A DNA stretch of 64,000 nt from assembly GCF_020991475.1 (NCBI RefSeq), contig NZ_JAJMPA010000001.1, positions 620,001-684,000 of the forward strand. Reading direction: 5' to 3'. A program made the translations under genes and the position numbers. Positions 8,449 through 17,380 of the stretch are shown here, one piece after another. Within the stretch, counting starts at the first letter, position 1. Every line of letters starts with the position of its first letter. The notes under the pieces were generated by a model that saw only the letters and a list, made by a program, of their open reading frames with translations, was not told where the DNA came from and ran no database searches. Source of the DNA: Pedobacter sp. MC2016-14 (lineage in GTDB: Bacteria > Bacteroidota > Bacteroidia > Sphingobacteriales > Sphingobacteriaceae).

Positions 8449-8945
8449 TTACCAGACGAAATCTTTTCAATTAGTGCGGTAGAGGAATGTCCATCTATAA
8501 AACTGACTACCCTAACATCTCCTCCATTGGCTTGAACTTCGGCAGCACCTACGATATTTTCAATAACGTAATCACCTCCTTTTACAAGAACATCTGGCAA
8601 AACATTAGTTATCAGCGTCAAAGGAGTATCCTCTTCAAACTGAATTACAGCGTCTACAAAGAACATGGCAGCCAATATCAATGCTCTGTTAGCTTCCAGA
8701 TTTATTGGCCTTGACGGCCCCTTTAAACGCTTTACAGAAGCATCAGAGTTTAATCCAATCACAAGCTTGTCGCCAAGTGAGGCAGCCTTAAGTAAATAAC
8801 TGATATGGCCAATGTGCAAAAGATCAAAACACCCATTTGTAAAAACAATTTTTTGTCCTTCTGCTTTCCATTTTGCAATGGTTTGCTTAAGGTTGTCCTG
8901 GTGCAAAATTTTTGATATTGCGAGTTCCTCTAAACTATCTATCAT
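8445..8945 (-). CDS. hldC: D-glycero-beta-D-manno-heptose 1-phosphate adenylyltransferase
   Basis: This 166-residue nucleotidyltransferase activates heptose 1-phosphate with ATP to give ADP-heptose for LPS core synthesis. It has the class signature FTNGCFDLLHIGH with HIGH at residues 44-47, GLNSDASVKRLKG, and a C-terminal IDGHSSTALIEKI typical of the RfaE C-terminal domain. In E. coli this domain is fused to the kinase; here it is a separate gene. It follows gmhA with three bases between them, in the order kinase, isomerase, adenylyltransferase, as one operon. Confidence 0.9.
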   Translation of the reverse strand: MIDSLEELAISKILHQDNLKQTIAKWKAEGQKIVFTNGCFDLLHIGHISYLLKAASLGDKLVIGLNSDASVKRLKGPSRPINLEANRALILAAMFFVDAVIQFEEDTPLTLITNVLPDVLVKGGDYVIENIVGAAEVQANGGDVRVVSFIDGHSSTALIEKISSGN

Positions 8946-8948
8946 ACC

Positions 8949-9515
8949 TTATTCATAAGAATCATCTACAACACTACAAATCATGTGCCCGATAAGAATG
9001 TGCATTTCCTGGATCCTGGCAGTAACATCGGATGGGACAACGATATTCAAATCACAACAGTCATTCATTTTTCCGCCATCTCGGCCAGTCAAACCAATTG
9101 TTTTACAACCCAATTGTGCTCCATATGCTAAAGCCTTAATAACGTTCGCGCTATTACCACTTGTAGAAATACCAATTAAAACATCTCCGCCAACAGCAAG
9201 TCCTTCCACCTGCCGTTTAAAGATGTGCTCAAAGCCGTAGTCATTCCCAATAGCTGTAATGGCAGATGTATCCGTTGTTAATGCAATTGCCGGTAGCGAC
9301 CGACGTTCCTTTACAAAACGGCCTACAAACTCGGCTGCAATATGCTGCGCATCACCAGCACTGCCACCATTGCCAAATAATAATACTTTATTTCCCTGTT
9401 TTAAACAATCTACGATAATTGAGCAGGCTGTCGAGATATCCTCGGAAATACCATTCGTCGAAGCATTTGCAACTTCCATATGCTCCTTAAAAATAGCCTT
9501 AATCTGATTTGTCAT
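8949..9515 (-). CDS. gmhA: Sedoheptulose 7-phosphate isomerase
   Basis: GmhA converts sedoheptulose 7-phosphate to D-glycero-D-manno-heptose 7-phosphate, the first step of ADP-heptose synthesis. The 188-residue SIS-domain protein contains LLFGNGGSAGDAQHIAAEF, ISTSGNSANVIKAL and GLTGRDGG, which bind the sugar phosphate, and a C-terminal IQEMHILIGHMIC with the expected metal/catalytic histidines. The ATG at 9515 (MTNQIKAIFKEH) is chosen because it sits one base after the kinase stop; an upstream reading to 9569 would run into the kinase gene and adds non-family residues. Confidence 0.92.
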   Translation of the reverse strand: MTNQIKAIFKEHMEVANASTNGISEDISTACSIIVDCLKQGNKVLLFGNGGSAGDAQHIAAEFVGRFVKERRSLPAIALTTDTSAITAIGNDYGFEHIFKRQVEGLAVGGDVLIGISTSGNSANVIKALAYGAQLGCKTIGLTGRDGGKMNDCCDLNIVVPSDVTARIQEMHILIGHMICSVVDDSYE

Positions 9516-9516
9516 T

Positions 9517-10467
9517 CTAGTTACAATCAAAAAATTTGTTATTAATTTCATCATAAGTGGCCACAGCACTACCTACCTTACTAACCACAATAGCTGCAGC
9601 ATGATTCGCAAAATCACACGCACTATGCAAAGATTTGCCAGCGGCTAATGATACACCCAGAGAAGCCAAAACAGTATCTCCAGCGCCGGTCACATCTATT
9701 ACATCAAGCGCTTTAGTAGGTATCAACGTAAGTTGGTTACCGACATAGTAGGCAATACCATCTTCTGACAGCGTAACAATTACTTCATCGCAATTTGTAA
9801 TGTCCTTTAAGGCTGCGCAAGCAGCAGTAAGGCTTTCCTCATCCTTAATAGATATGCCGGTCGCCAATGCTGCTTCCTTTTTGTTAGGTTTAATAACATT
9901 AACTCCATTATATTTTGCAAAATCCAAACCTTTAGGGTCCACCAACGTCGTTTTACCATGGGCTTTGCTAATTGCGAATAATTCTAGCAACAAATTTTTA
10001 GTTAACAAACCTTTATTATAATCCGATACAAGCACAATGTCGAAGTCACCTATCTTATTTTTGAAAATTTCGAGAACATTATCTTCTATCGATTTTTCGA
10101 TGGCGGTTATGTTCTCCCTATCCAATCGTATGAGATGGTGATTAGAAGCAAGAACCCGAGACTTAACAGTAGTACATCTGGTATCATCTGATATCAGTCC
10201 ATCACCCGCTACACCAAGATCAGATAGATGTTGCAAAACCAATTTCCCCTGTTCATCATTTCCTACAACCGAAATAAGATCAACTTTACAATTAAAAGCA
10301 ACTAGATTTTTTAAAACATTGCCGGCACCTCCAAGTGTATATTCTTCCCTTCCAACTTCAACAACCTGAACTGGTGCTTCCGGGGATATCCTATTACAAC
10401 TTCCATAGATGTAATGATCAATCATCACGTCACCAACCACCAACACCTTAATTATCTTATTATCCAC
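9517..10467 (-). CDS. hldA: D-glycero-beta-D-manno-heptose 7-phosphate kinase
   Basis: This 316-residue PfkB/ribokinase-fold enzyme phosphorylates heptose 7-phosphate at C1. It has the family signatures VGDVMIDHYIYG at the N-terminus, YTLGGAGNVLKNL, and DVTGAGD near the C-terminus with the catalytic aspartate at D264. It starts with GTG at 10467; an in-frame stop lies just upstream and no ATG gives a full domain. It is the first gene of the hldA-gmhA-hldC operon. HldD and GmhB, needed to complete the pathway, are not in this window. Confidence 0.9.
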   Translation of the reverse strand: MDNKIIKVLVVGDVMIDHYIYGSCNRISPEAPVQVVEVGREEYTLGGAGNVLKNLVAFNCKVDLISVVGNDEQGKLVLQHLSDLGVAGDGLISDDTRCTTVKSRVLASNHHLIRLDRENITAIEKSIEDNVLEIFKNKIGDFDIVLVSDYNKGLLTKNLLLELFAISKAHGKTTLVDPKGLDFAKYNGVNVIKPNKKEAALATGISIKDEESLTAACAALKDITNCDEVIVTLSEDGIAYYVGNQLTLIPTKALDVIDVTGAGDTVLASLGVSLAAGKSLHSACDFANHAAAIVVSKVGSAVATYDEINNKFFDCN

Positions 10468-10541
10468 TTTTACGATCTAGTTTAGTTTTTTTTAGCTCAA
10501 ATGAGTCAAAAACAAGTTACATTTAAAATACACTAAGACGC

Positions 10542-10549
10542 CAAAAATA
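10542..10549 (-). promoter_or_regulatory. Possible -7 element for the hldA-gmhA-hldC operon
   Basis: TATTTTTG on the minus strand fits TAnnTTTG and would give a leader of about 70 bases before the GTG of hldA. No TTG was found at the usual -33 spacing, so this is tentative. Confidence 0.3.
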
Positions 10550-10725
10550 CAGTTATAATTCTAACTAATAAAATATATTCAAGATGATAAAATTCAAATC
10601 AAACCTATAGCATCACCCCTCTATTTATTAATCTGAATATCTTACCTAAACTTAACAATCAAAGCAAATATTATTAAATTATTACCATTAACTTTACCAA
10701 ACTCAGTAATTCAAACACAAAACGA

Positions 10726-11370
10726 ATGTTCAGCCTCTTCAAAAGAATTTCTATATCTTACGGTATCACAGTTTGTAATGAAGCAAAAGAAATAGAACTT
10801 TTGCTTTCTACTCTTATCCCAATAATTGACAAAAGGGATGAAATTATTGTTTTACAAGACGTTACTCATAGAAACGAGTCTGTATCTGCTGTACTAAACA
10901 ATCACAGAAAAAACATTAACATAATTGAGACCAAGCTAAATGGCGATTTTGCTACTTTCAAAAACAATTTTTTTAAGTTAGCCAAAGGAGACTTTCTATT
11001 CCAGATCGATGCGGATGAAGTCCCTCAGGCTACTTTAATAAAAAAGATTAAACCTGTGCTTAAGAAAAATAAGAAGAGCGACTGTTTTTTGGTGCCTAGA
11101 GTTAATGTCGTTAACGGTTATACAGATGCACATGTCAAACGGTGGAATTGGAACATAAACGATAAAAACTATATTAACTTTCCTGACTACCAACCCCGCA
11201 TCGTAAAGTTAAAGGCTGGAATAAAATGGATAAATAAAGTTCACGAAGTCTTTACCGGATACCAATGCATCACAGAACTGCCCTCTGATGATGAAACATT
11301 CTGTCTGATACACATAAAAGATATTCGAAGACAGGAAAAACAAAATTCATTTTATGAAAATCTGTCCTGA
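10726..11370 (+). CDS. GT2-type glycosyltransferase
   Basis: The 214-residue protein has the GT-A/GT2 opening ISYGITVCNEAKEIELLL and the DxD motif in LFQIDADEVPQ around residue 95. The later YQPRIVKLKAGIKWINKVHE resembles LPS core transferases of the WaaE/KdtX type, which often carry such a KxHE segment. It is compact, without membrane helices. The gene is AT-rich relative to the chromosomal housekeeping genes nearby. It converges on the next glycosyltransferase with only 21 bases between stops and no terminator. Confidence 0.72.
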   Translation: MFSLFKRISISYGITVCNEAKEIELLLSTLIPIIDKRDEIIVLQDVTHRNESVSAVLNNHRKNINIIETKLNGDFATFKNNFFKLAKGDFLFQIDADEVPQATLIKKIKPVLKKNKKSDCFLVPRVNVVNGYTDAHVKRWNWNINDKNYINFPDYQPRIVKLKAGIKWINKVHEVFTGYQCITELPSDDETFCLIHIKDIRRQEKQNSFYENLS

Positions 11371-11391
11371 TCAATTCATAAAACCACGCGA

Positions 11392-12576
11392 CTATATCAA
11401 CCTTCTTGAGTTATTTATAAGTTCGCCCTCATATGATTGATCATTTAAGATATCTATTTTAATCATTTTCCACCTAATCTTTCTTTCATTTTTACCTATC
11501 AACCTGTCAAAAAATGAAATAGTTTTATGGTGAAGTTGATGATCTATAAGCTCAGGCAACATCTTAATTTTATCATAAGCACGTTTTGTAAATTTAAGAC
11601 CATCTATATAAACGAGAACATCATTAGTCTTCGCATGGTGATATGGCTTGATCTTATCTTTAAGATTAACGGATGTTAATTCTTGTTCTTCAAGAATATA
11701 ATTATTTGAAGAGAAATCAGTATAAACTGATGTAAACCAAGGCTCTAGCTTCAACAGAAGATCATCAGTACCATGCCTAAGAACTAGACCAATGTTATAT
11801 CTTTTTTTTACGGAAGAAAACGCACTAAAACCCCATTTTCTAATAAAATTTCTGTCGGAATTTAACTCAATTCTCTCTGTTTTATTTTTATACTCCTCTG
11901 AAAAGCGCGACGTTTTACTGACAAAGTGATAACATACTGCATCAAAACTAGTGATCACGGTCATGCCATATAACTTAAGTCTCAATAACAAATCATCGTC
12001 TTCACGAAACATGGGTTTAAAAATTGGATCAAGGCCGCCTATCGCAACCAGAATTGACCGTCTAACTCCTAAAAAGAAAGTCCCACCATGTCTATCATCG
12101 TAAGCTCCTGCATGCTCTATGACATAATCTTTTGCAAAGTTATAAAAGGAGGCAATATCAAAAGAAGACAAATCATTCCCCAGATCTTTAATTACTTTAC
12201 CAGGTCTTTCATCCTTTGCAAATATAGATGGTTCCACTGTCGTATAGCACACTACACTTCTATCCGTACAATGTTTTTCAATATTTTCTATAAATCCTGG
12301 AGCTAGCACCATGTCGTTGTGCACAAATATGGCTATCTCTTTCGTAGCTAATTCCGTACATTTATTAAATGTGTCCGATAATGTTTTCTCTTCATCTGAA
12401 TAAAAACAAATTACATTAGAATCTCTCAATGAATCTAACCATTCATTTGTACCATCATTGCTATTATAACTAACAAAAACTATTTCAACTTCTTTATATA
12501 TAGCTCTGGTACTATGATAAAAGTTTTTACTGTATTCTAAGTTATTTTTTAACCCGGCTAGTAATGAAACGTTCAT
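11392..12576 (-). CDS. GT2-type glycosyltransferase
   Basis: The 394-residue product begins NVSLLAGLKNNLEYSKNF, followed by VEIVFVSYNSNDGTNEWL (donor-binding aspartate), IAIFVHNDMVL (DxD-like) and FREDDDLLLRLKLYG (catalytic-base region). These are GT2 features of a surface-polysaccharide transferase. The C-terminal 130 residues match nothing I recognise. The ATG at 12576 is preferred over an in-frame TTG at 12636, because the extra 20 residues lie outside the fold. It follows the acyltransferase gene and is probably co-transcribed with it. Base composition is notably AT-rich. Confidence 0.75.
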   Translation of the reverse strand: MNVSLLAGLKNNLEYSKNFYHSTRAIYKEVEIVFVSYNSNDGTNEWLDSLRDSNVICFYSDEEKTLSDTFNKCTELATKEIAIFVHNDMVLAPGFIENIEKHCTDRSVVCYTTVEPSIFAKDERPGKVIKDLGNDLSSFDIASFYNFAKDYVIEHAGAYDDRHGGTFFLGVRRSILVAIGGLDPIFKPMFREDDDLLLRLKLYGMTVITSFDAVCYHFVSKTSRFSEEYKNKTERIELNSDRNFIRKWGFSAFSSVKKRYNIGLVLRHGTDDLLLKLEPWFTSVYTDFSSNNYILEEQELTSVNLKDKIKPYHHAKTNDVLVYIDGLKFTKRAYDKIKMLPELIDHQLHHKTISFFDRLIGKNERKIRWKMIKIDILNDQSYEGELINNSRRLI

Positions 12577-12643
12577 ATTTCGATTAATATATGTAGAGAA
12601 ATAACCATCAAAGCAAATATATCCATTTTTGATCAAATACAGA

Positions 12644-13771
12644 TTACCGTGACTGTTTAATGCTTTTGTTATTGAAAATTCCTATAGACCATTTAAACTT
12701 TGTTCTCGCAATGAGTAGAACCACCACCATGGCTACAAAGTAGGTAATAACAAACCTCAGAATACCAAGAAGCGCACCACCTAAAAGCGTTAATTCTTCC
12801 ATGTGAATTTTAAATGGCCTTAAAATTTCCACTAGCAAAAGCGTAATTATAATTTGGTGTGTTAAATAAACACCGAAGGTAGTTTTCCTTGGCGCGATCC
12901 ATTTATTTAGTGCAGAAATGGAACCAATTTTTAGCAACAGTAGAAAGAAACTTAAAGAGTATAATATATTTGTGATACGAAGTGTATTAAATGCGTCCTT
13001 ATTTCCTAAATTCTTAAGATGAACAATTTCAAAATCGGCCAGCAAAAAGAATACAACAGTAATAACAATGAAATACCAAAAATTTGTTTTCTGTATAAAC
13101 AACTTCAAATCAGTATAATGTTTATTCATAATAACACCTAACCATAAATAAAATATAAATCCAAATAGTGCTGTATTGTGAGGCGTCATTATCCATCCGT
13201 GGTAAAGGTTTACACTATAAAATAGAGATATTACAAGCAGCGTTATTCCAAAATAGAGGTTATACAGGTACTTTTTGAACAACAGAAGTATACAGATGCA
13301 AATTAAAAAATTTAAGATGAACCAAAAGCTGGTAAAAAACATAACATCTACATACCGTTCAATAATATAGTTTAAAATGCTTTTTGAAGGTTCATAATCA
13401 CCTTTGTAAAGAAAAAATTTTTTATACAGGAAGCTAATAACATCTACTAAAACAAATGCATTCAACCAGAAAAACCAAGGGCCAATGGTACTTTTGAATC
13501 TATTCTTTATGTACTCGCCGGGTGTATATTCAGTAAATTTATGATTGATCAAAAAGCCTCCAATTATAAAAAAGGCAATCGTTGCGAATTTAAAAAATTG
13601 TATCGCAGATGCTTGAAACATTGTAGAATAAAAATTGGAATAGTTATCCTCACCTATTACAACACAATGCTCATACACTATACCCATCATAGATATACAT
13701 CTAATGGTATCTACAAAATCAAAATTCTTTTTCTCCGGTTTTAGGGCAACACTAATAGGTTCAGGATTCAT
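12644..13771 (-). CDS. Membrane acyltransferase, acyltransferase-3 family
   Basis: This 375-residue protein has about ten hydrophobic segments. Its first helix carries the family pattern FDFVDTIRCISMMGIVYEHC, where the arginine and final histidine correspond to the conserved R and H of acyltransferase-3 (OafA-like) proteins. Such enzymes transfer acetyl or other acyl groups to sugars of surface glycans from the inner membrane, which fits its place beside glycosyltransferases. The ATG at 13771 (MNPEPIS) is chosen over an in-frame TTG at 13789. A strong hairpin terminator ends about 25 bases upstream of this start. Confidence 0.8.
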   Translation of the reverse strand: MNPEPISVALKPEKKNFDFVDTIRCISMMGIVYEHCVVIGEDNYSNFYSTMFQASAIQFFKFATIAFFIIGGFLINHKFTEYTPGEYIKNRFKSTIGPWFFWLNAFVLVDVISFLYKKFFLYKGDYEPSKSILNYIIERYVDVMFFTSFWFILNFLICICILLLFKKYLYNLYFGITLLVISLFYSVNLYHGWIMTPHNTALFGFIFYLWLGVIMNKHYTDLKLFIQKTNFWYFIVITVVFFLLADFEIVHLKNLGNKDAFNTLRITNILYSLSFFLLLLKIGSISALNKWIAPRKTTFGVYLTHQIIITLLLVEILRPFKIHMEELTLLGGALLGILRFVITYFVAMVVVLLIARTKFKWSIGIFNNKSIKQSR

Positions 13772-13796
13772 AAAATTGATAAAAAGCAAAAGTCAT

Positions 13797-13829
13797 AAAA
13801 AAAGAGCGGTTTACGACCGCTCTTTTTAT
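13797..13829 (-). terminator. Rho-independent terminator upstream of the acyltransferase gene
   Basis: Perfect 10-bp arms AAAGAGCGGT (13801-13810) and ACCGCTCTTT (13816-13825) enclose a 5-base loop and have T-runs on both strands, the longer on the minus strand. No annotated gene ends at it: infB already has its own terminator at 14121-14152, so this one must close something in between. Confidence 0.8.
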
Positions 13830-14115
13830 TAAAATATGTTAAAGTTTGTTTTTGTAGTATTAGAATATCACTATTAAAGTAGAGGCGCCCCGACGATATA
13901 ACCTGAAGTTCCCTGTATAGTGCTTTGTGCCGGTTTAAAATTATATGTATTTAAAACAGCAGGACTGTATATGTATCGGCAGCACCATAGCATTATTAAC
14001 CCATTCCATGAAATAAATCATATCGTTATATATGTATTTGTGAATCACAAACGGCATGCAGAATGAATATGAGGTTGTATATAAATATCAAATGCGGCTC
14101 AATAATATTATACAC
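13830..14115. other. 286-base interval between two terminators
   Basis: This interval is bounded by the infB terminator on the right and another terminator on the left. It holds a possible 38-codon minus-strand ORF (13941-14057) and a perfect 15-base palindrome TTTGTGA-A-TCACAAA (14037-14051). I found no clear -7/-33 promoter on either strand. It could be a small RNA or short peptide unit, or spacer left by rearrangement. Confidence 0.4.
13941..14057 (-). CDS. Possible 38-residue small protein
   Basis: A minus-strand ATG at 14057 opens a 38-codon frame ending in TAA at 13941. The peptide starts MPFVIHKYIY, is hydrophobic and aromatic, and ends with a CC pair (HIQSCCFKYI). It resembles no family I recognise. 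Support is limited to its position between two terminators; the palindrome at 14037-14051 overlaps codons 3-7. It may be chance. Confidence 0.2.
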   Translation of the reverse strand: MPFVIHKYIYNDMIYFMEWVNNAMVLPIHIQSCCFKYI

Positions 14116-14120
14116 ATAAA

Positions 14121-14152
14121 AAAAGCGCGATAAACCGTAGTCTATCGCGCTT
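14121..14152 (-). terminator. Terminator of the rimP-nusA-infB operon
   Basis: Arms AAGCGCGATA (14123-14132) and TATCGCGCTT (14143-14152) pair perfectly around a 10-base loop. On the minus strand the stem is followed by seven T residues. It lies 20 bases after the infB stop. Confidence 0.85.
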
Positions 14153-14171
14153 CAATAAATATGTTAAACTT

Positions 14172-17100
14172 TTACAGTTTTCTTTTCACTTCCACTTGTT
14201 CGTATGCTTCAACGATATCACCAACTTCAATGTTATTGAAATTGTGAATGTTCAATCCGCATTCATAACCTCTGGATACTTCTTTCACATCATCTTTATA
14301 ACGTTTCAATGAAGCCAGTTCACCTGTATAAACAACCACACCATCTCTTACGATACGGATTTTGCTATTACGGGTAATTGTACCATCTAACACCATACAG
14401 CCGGCAATTGTACCCACCTTGGTGATTTTAAAGGTATCCCTGATTTCCACGTTAGCCGTGATTTTCTCTTCAAACTCTGGCGCAAGCATACCTTCCATCG
14501 CAGCTTTGATCTCGTTGATTGCATCATAAATGATGGAATACAAACGAATGTCAATTTGCTCCGCTTCAGCAAGCTTTCTGGCACCCGGCGAAGGACGTAC
14601 CTGGAAACCAATGATGATCGCATCTGAGGCCGAAGCAAGTAATACATCAGACTCTGAGATCTGACCCACTGCTTTACCAATAATGTTGATCTGGATTTCA
14701 GGAGTAGAAAGTTTAAGTAAGGAGTCAGATAGTGCTTCAATTGAACCATCCACATCACCCTTAACAATCAGGTTCAGCTCTTTAAAGTTACCAATAGCCA
14801 AACGACGGCCAATCTCATCCAAAGTAATGTGTTTCTGAGTTCTCAGACCCTGTTCACGCATCAATTGTAAACGTTTGTTGGCAATCTCTCTGGCTTCAAC
14901 TTCACTTTCCATGGCGTTGAATCTGTCACCTGCAGTAGGTGCGCCTTGCATACCCAATACCTGTACCGGTACCGATGGACCTGCTTTATCAACTTTTTGA
15001 CCACGTTCGTTAAACAATGCTTTAACACGACCGCTATAGCTTCCTGCTAAAATTGGATCTCCAACTTTAAGCGTACCGCCTTGTACAAGAACTGTAGTTA
15101 CAATACCACGTCCTTTATCCAATGTTGCTTCAATTACACTACCTGTAGCACGTTTGTCCGGATTGGCTTTTAAATCCAGCAATTCTGCTTCCAGTAAAAC
15201 TTTCTCTAATAACAAATCTACGTTCAGACCGCTTTTACCTGAAATTTCCTGCGATTGGAAGCTACCGCCCCAGTCCTCAACAAGAATGTTCATGATGGAA
15301 AGCTGCTCGCGGATCTTATCCGAATTAGCCCCTGGTTTATCAATTTTAGTGAAGGCAAATACCAATGGAACACCAGCAGCCTGCGCATGACTGATTGCTT
15401 CCTTAGTTTGAGGCATCACCGCATCATCCGCCGCAACCACGATAATGGCAATATCGGCTACCTTGGCACCACGTGCACGCATGGCCGTAAAAGCCTCGTG
15501 ACCCGGCGTATCCAGGAAAGTAACCTTTTTACCTGTTGACGTGGTTACCATATAAGCACCAATGTGCTGGGTAATACCACCAGCCTCACCAGCCACAACA
15601 TTTGCTTTACGGATATAATCCAGCAAAGATGTTTTACCATGATCTACGTGCCCCATGATGGTTACAACAGGAGCTCTTGATACCAAATCCTCTTCTGCAT
15701 CTACCTCTTCTATAATGCTGTCGCTTTCATCATCCGGTTTAACGAATTGAATTTCGTAACCAAATTCATCGGCAACAATAGTCAGGGTTTCTGCATCCAG
15801 ACGTTGGTTAATGGATACAAACATACCAAGGCTCATACAGGTACCAATAATTTTGGTAACAGGTACATCCATCATGGTAGCCAGTTCGTTTGCCGTTACA
15901 AATTCCGTAACCTTTAAAACTTTTGATTGTGCTTCAAGATCCATTGCAGCTTCTTCCGCAGACAATGCAACATCATCACGTTTTCCACGGCGTAATTTAG
16001 CACGCTGTGCAAACTTACCAGATTTACCTGCGCCGCTTAAACGTGCAAGCGTAGCTTTGATCTGGTCCTGTATTTCTTTTTCCGTAGGCTCCTCTTTAGA
16101 ACCGCCACTGCCTGGTGCTCCAGGTTTAGCATTTCTAAAATTAGGCCTGTTGGCTGTATTGTTCGTATTGTTTCTAAAATCCGGACGGTTGGTAAAAGTA
16201 GGTGGCGTAGCAGGTTTAGCTGCATTGGGTTGCGCACCAGTACCCTGACCTTGCGGTCTTTGTCCTTGTTGCTGACCATGGTTTTGTCCTTGTCCACCTT
16301 GTCCTTGTTCTCCCGGCGTTTTTTTACGCTTGCGTTTTCTCTTCGCGTCATTGCTGTCGGCAGAAGAGGCTATAGGTTGAGATTTGCGGTCATGTGCCAC
16401 AGGTAAAACAATTTTACCAATGATATTTGGACCAGACAATTTCACCGAACGTGCTTTAATCACCTCAACCTCTTCAGGTTTTTCAACTTTCGGCTGTTCA
16501 GGTTCTGCAACTGGCGTTTCATTTGCAACTGGTGCAGCAGGGGCGGTGGCTTTTTCTTCCACGTTAACTTCTAATTTAGACTGTGGTTCCACTACAGGAG
16601 CTACAGTCTTTTCAACTTCCTTAACTTCCGCCACCGGATTTGGTTTTGGCGCTTCAGGAGCAACTACTGGAGTTTCTATTTTAGCCTGTTCTACAGGAGC
16701 ATCTTCTTTTTTAACCGGACGGGTTTTTGAATTCAAATTGCTAAGATCAATCTTACCAACTATTTTCACACCAGGCAATCCGCTTTCTTCTGAAGTTTTT
16801 TCAGTTGAAACTGCAGCAGGCACAACTGGTGTTGCAACAGGTTCAGGAGCCTTATTTGGCTCAACTTCAGGTGCTGGAGCAGGAGCCACAGGCTCTGCCT
16901 TAACCACAGGAGTTTCAACTTTCGGTGTAGAAACCGGAGGTGTGTAAGCATTCAGGTTCTTAATTAAAACCCCCTCATTTTCAAATTCAACGTCTCTTTT
17001 TGGCGCCTCTGCAACCCTCTCGGTAACTTCAGGCTCATCACGACGAATTTTACCTATAACAATTTGATTGGCTTCTTCTTTTACGATCTTATCGCCCTGA

Positions 17101-17261
17101 AACTCTTTCAATAATGCATCATACATATCTCTGGAGAGTTTAGTAGTGGGTTTATTTTCAACAGAAAAGCCTTTCTTACCCAGAAACTCAACGGCCGTAG
17201 CTATCCCGACGTTAAGTTCCTTAACTGCTTTAAATAAAATTATTGGTTTGTCGTCTGACAT
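14172..17261 (-). CDS. infB: Translation initiation factor IF-2
   Basis: IF-2 is the GTPase that places initiator tRNA on the 30S subunit and promotes subunit joining. The 1029-residue product has an N-terminal IF2_N-like domain (about 1-60), a long Pro/Ala/Glu/Val-rich linker and a basic Gln/Gly-rich stretch up to about residue 430, then the G domain with [23 protein letters not shown] and SGKSGLNV, and domains II-IV. The long linker is usual for Bacteroidota. The guanine-specificity motif reads TKID instead of the common NKID. The ATG at 17261 (MSDDKPI) is preferred to an in-frame TTG at 17294. It is the last gene of rimP-nusA-infB. Confidence 0.97.
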   Translation of the reverse strand: MSDDKPIILFKAVKELNVGIATAVEFLGKKGFSVENKPTTKLSRDMYDALLKEFQGDKIVKEEANQIVIGKIRRDEPEVTERVAEAPKRDVEFENEGVLIKNLNAYTPPVSTPKVETPVVKAEPVAPAPAPEVEPNKAPEPVATPVVPAAVSTEKTSEESGLPGVKIVGKIDLSNLNSKTRPVKKEDAPVEQAKIETPVVAPEAPKPNPVAEVKEVEKTVAPVVEPQSKLEVNVEEKATAPAAPVANETPVAEPEQPKVEKPEEVEVIKARSVKLSGPNIIGKIVLPVAHDRKSQPIASSADSNDAKRKRKRKKTPGEQGQGGQGQNHGQQQGQRPQGQGTGAQPNAAKPATPPTFTNRPDFRNNTNNTANRPNFRNAKPGAPGSGGSKEEPTEKEIQDQIKATLARLSGAGKSGKFAQRAKLRRGKRDDVALSAEEAAMDLEAQSKVLKVTEFVTANELATMMDVPVTKIIGTCMSLGMFVSINQRLDAETLTIVADEFGYEIQFVKPDDESDSIIEEVDAEEDLVSRAPVVTIMGHVDHGKTSLLDYIRKANVVAGEAGGITQHIGAYMVTTSTGKKVTFLDTPGHEAFTAMRARGAKVADIAIIVVAADDAVMPQTKEAISHAQAAGVPLVFAFTKIDKPGANSDKIREQLSIMNILVEDWGGSFQSQEISGKSGLNVDLLLEKVLLEAELLDLKANPDKRATGSVIEATLDKGRGIVTTVLVQGGTLKVGDPILAGSYSGRVKALFNERGQKVDKAGPSVPVQVLGMQGAPTAGDRFNAMESEVEAREIANKRLQLMREQGLRTQKHITLDEIGRRLAIGNFKELNLIVKGDVDGSIEALSDSLLKLSTPEIQINIIGKAVGQISESDVLLASASDAIIIGFQVRPSPGARKLAEAEQIDIRLYSIIYDAINEIKAAMEGMLAPEFEEKITANVEIRDTFKITKVGTIAGCMVLDGTITRNSKIRIVRDGVVVYTGELASLKRYKDDVKEVSRGYECGLNIHNFNNIEVGDIVEAYEQVEVKRKL

Positions 17262-17380
17262 TGATATCCTATTATTTTCTAATTCTTTATACAAAAGTAA
17301 CGTTTATTCTTGTTTTTCACTAGCATGCCTGAACATTTCCTTTAAGAAAACGTTCAGACTAGCTTAATTCAAGAATGTAT

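Noticed and set aside
16384..16947. A 187-codon plus-strand ORF opposite infB, rich in Gly, Thr, Ser and Ala
   Set aside because: It mirrors the Pro/Ala/Glu/Val-rich linker of IF-2 and has no independent features.
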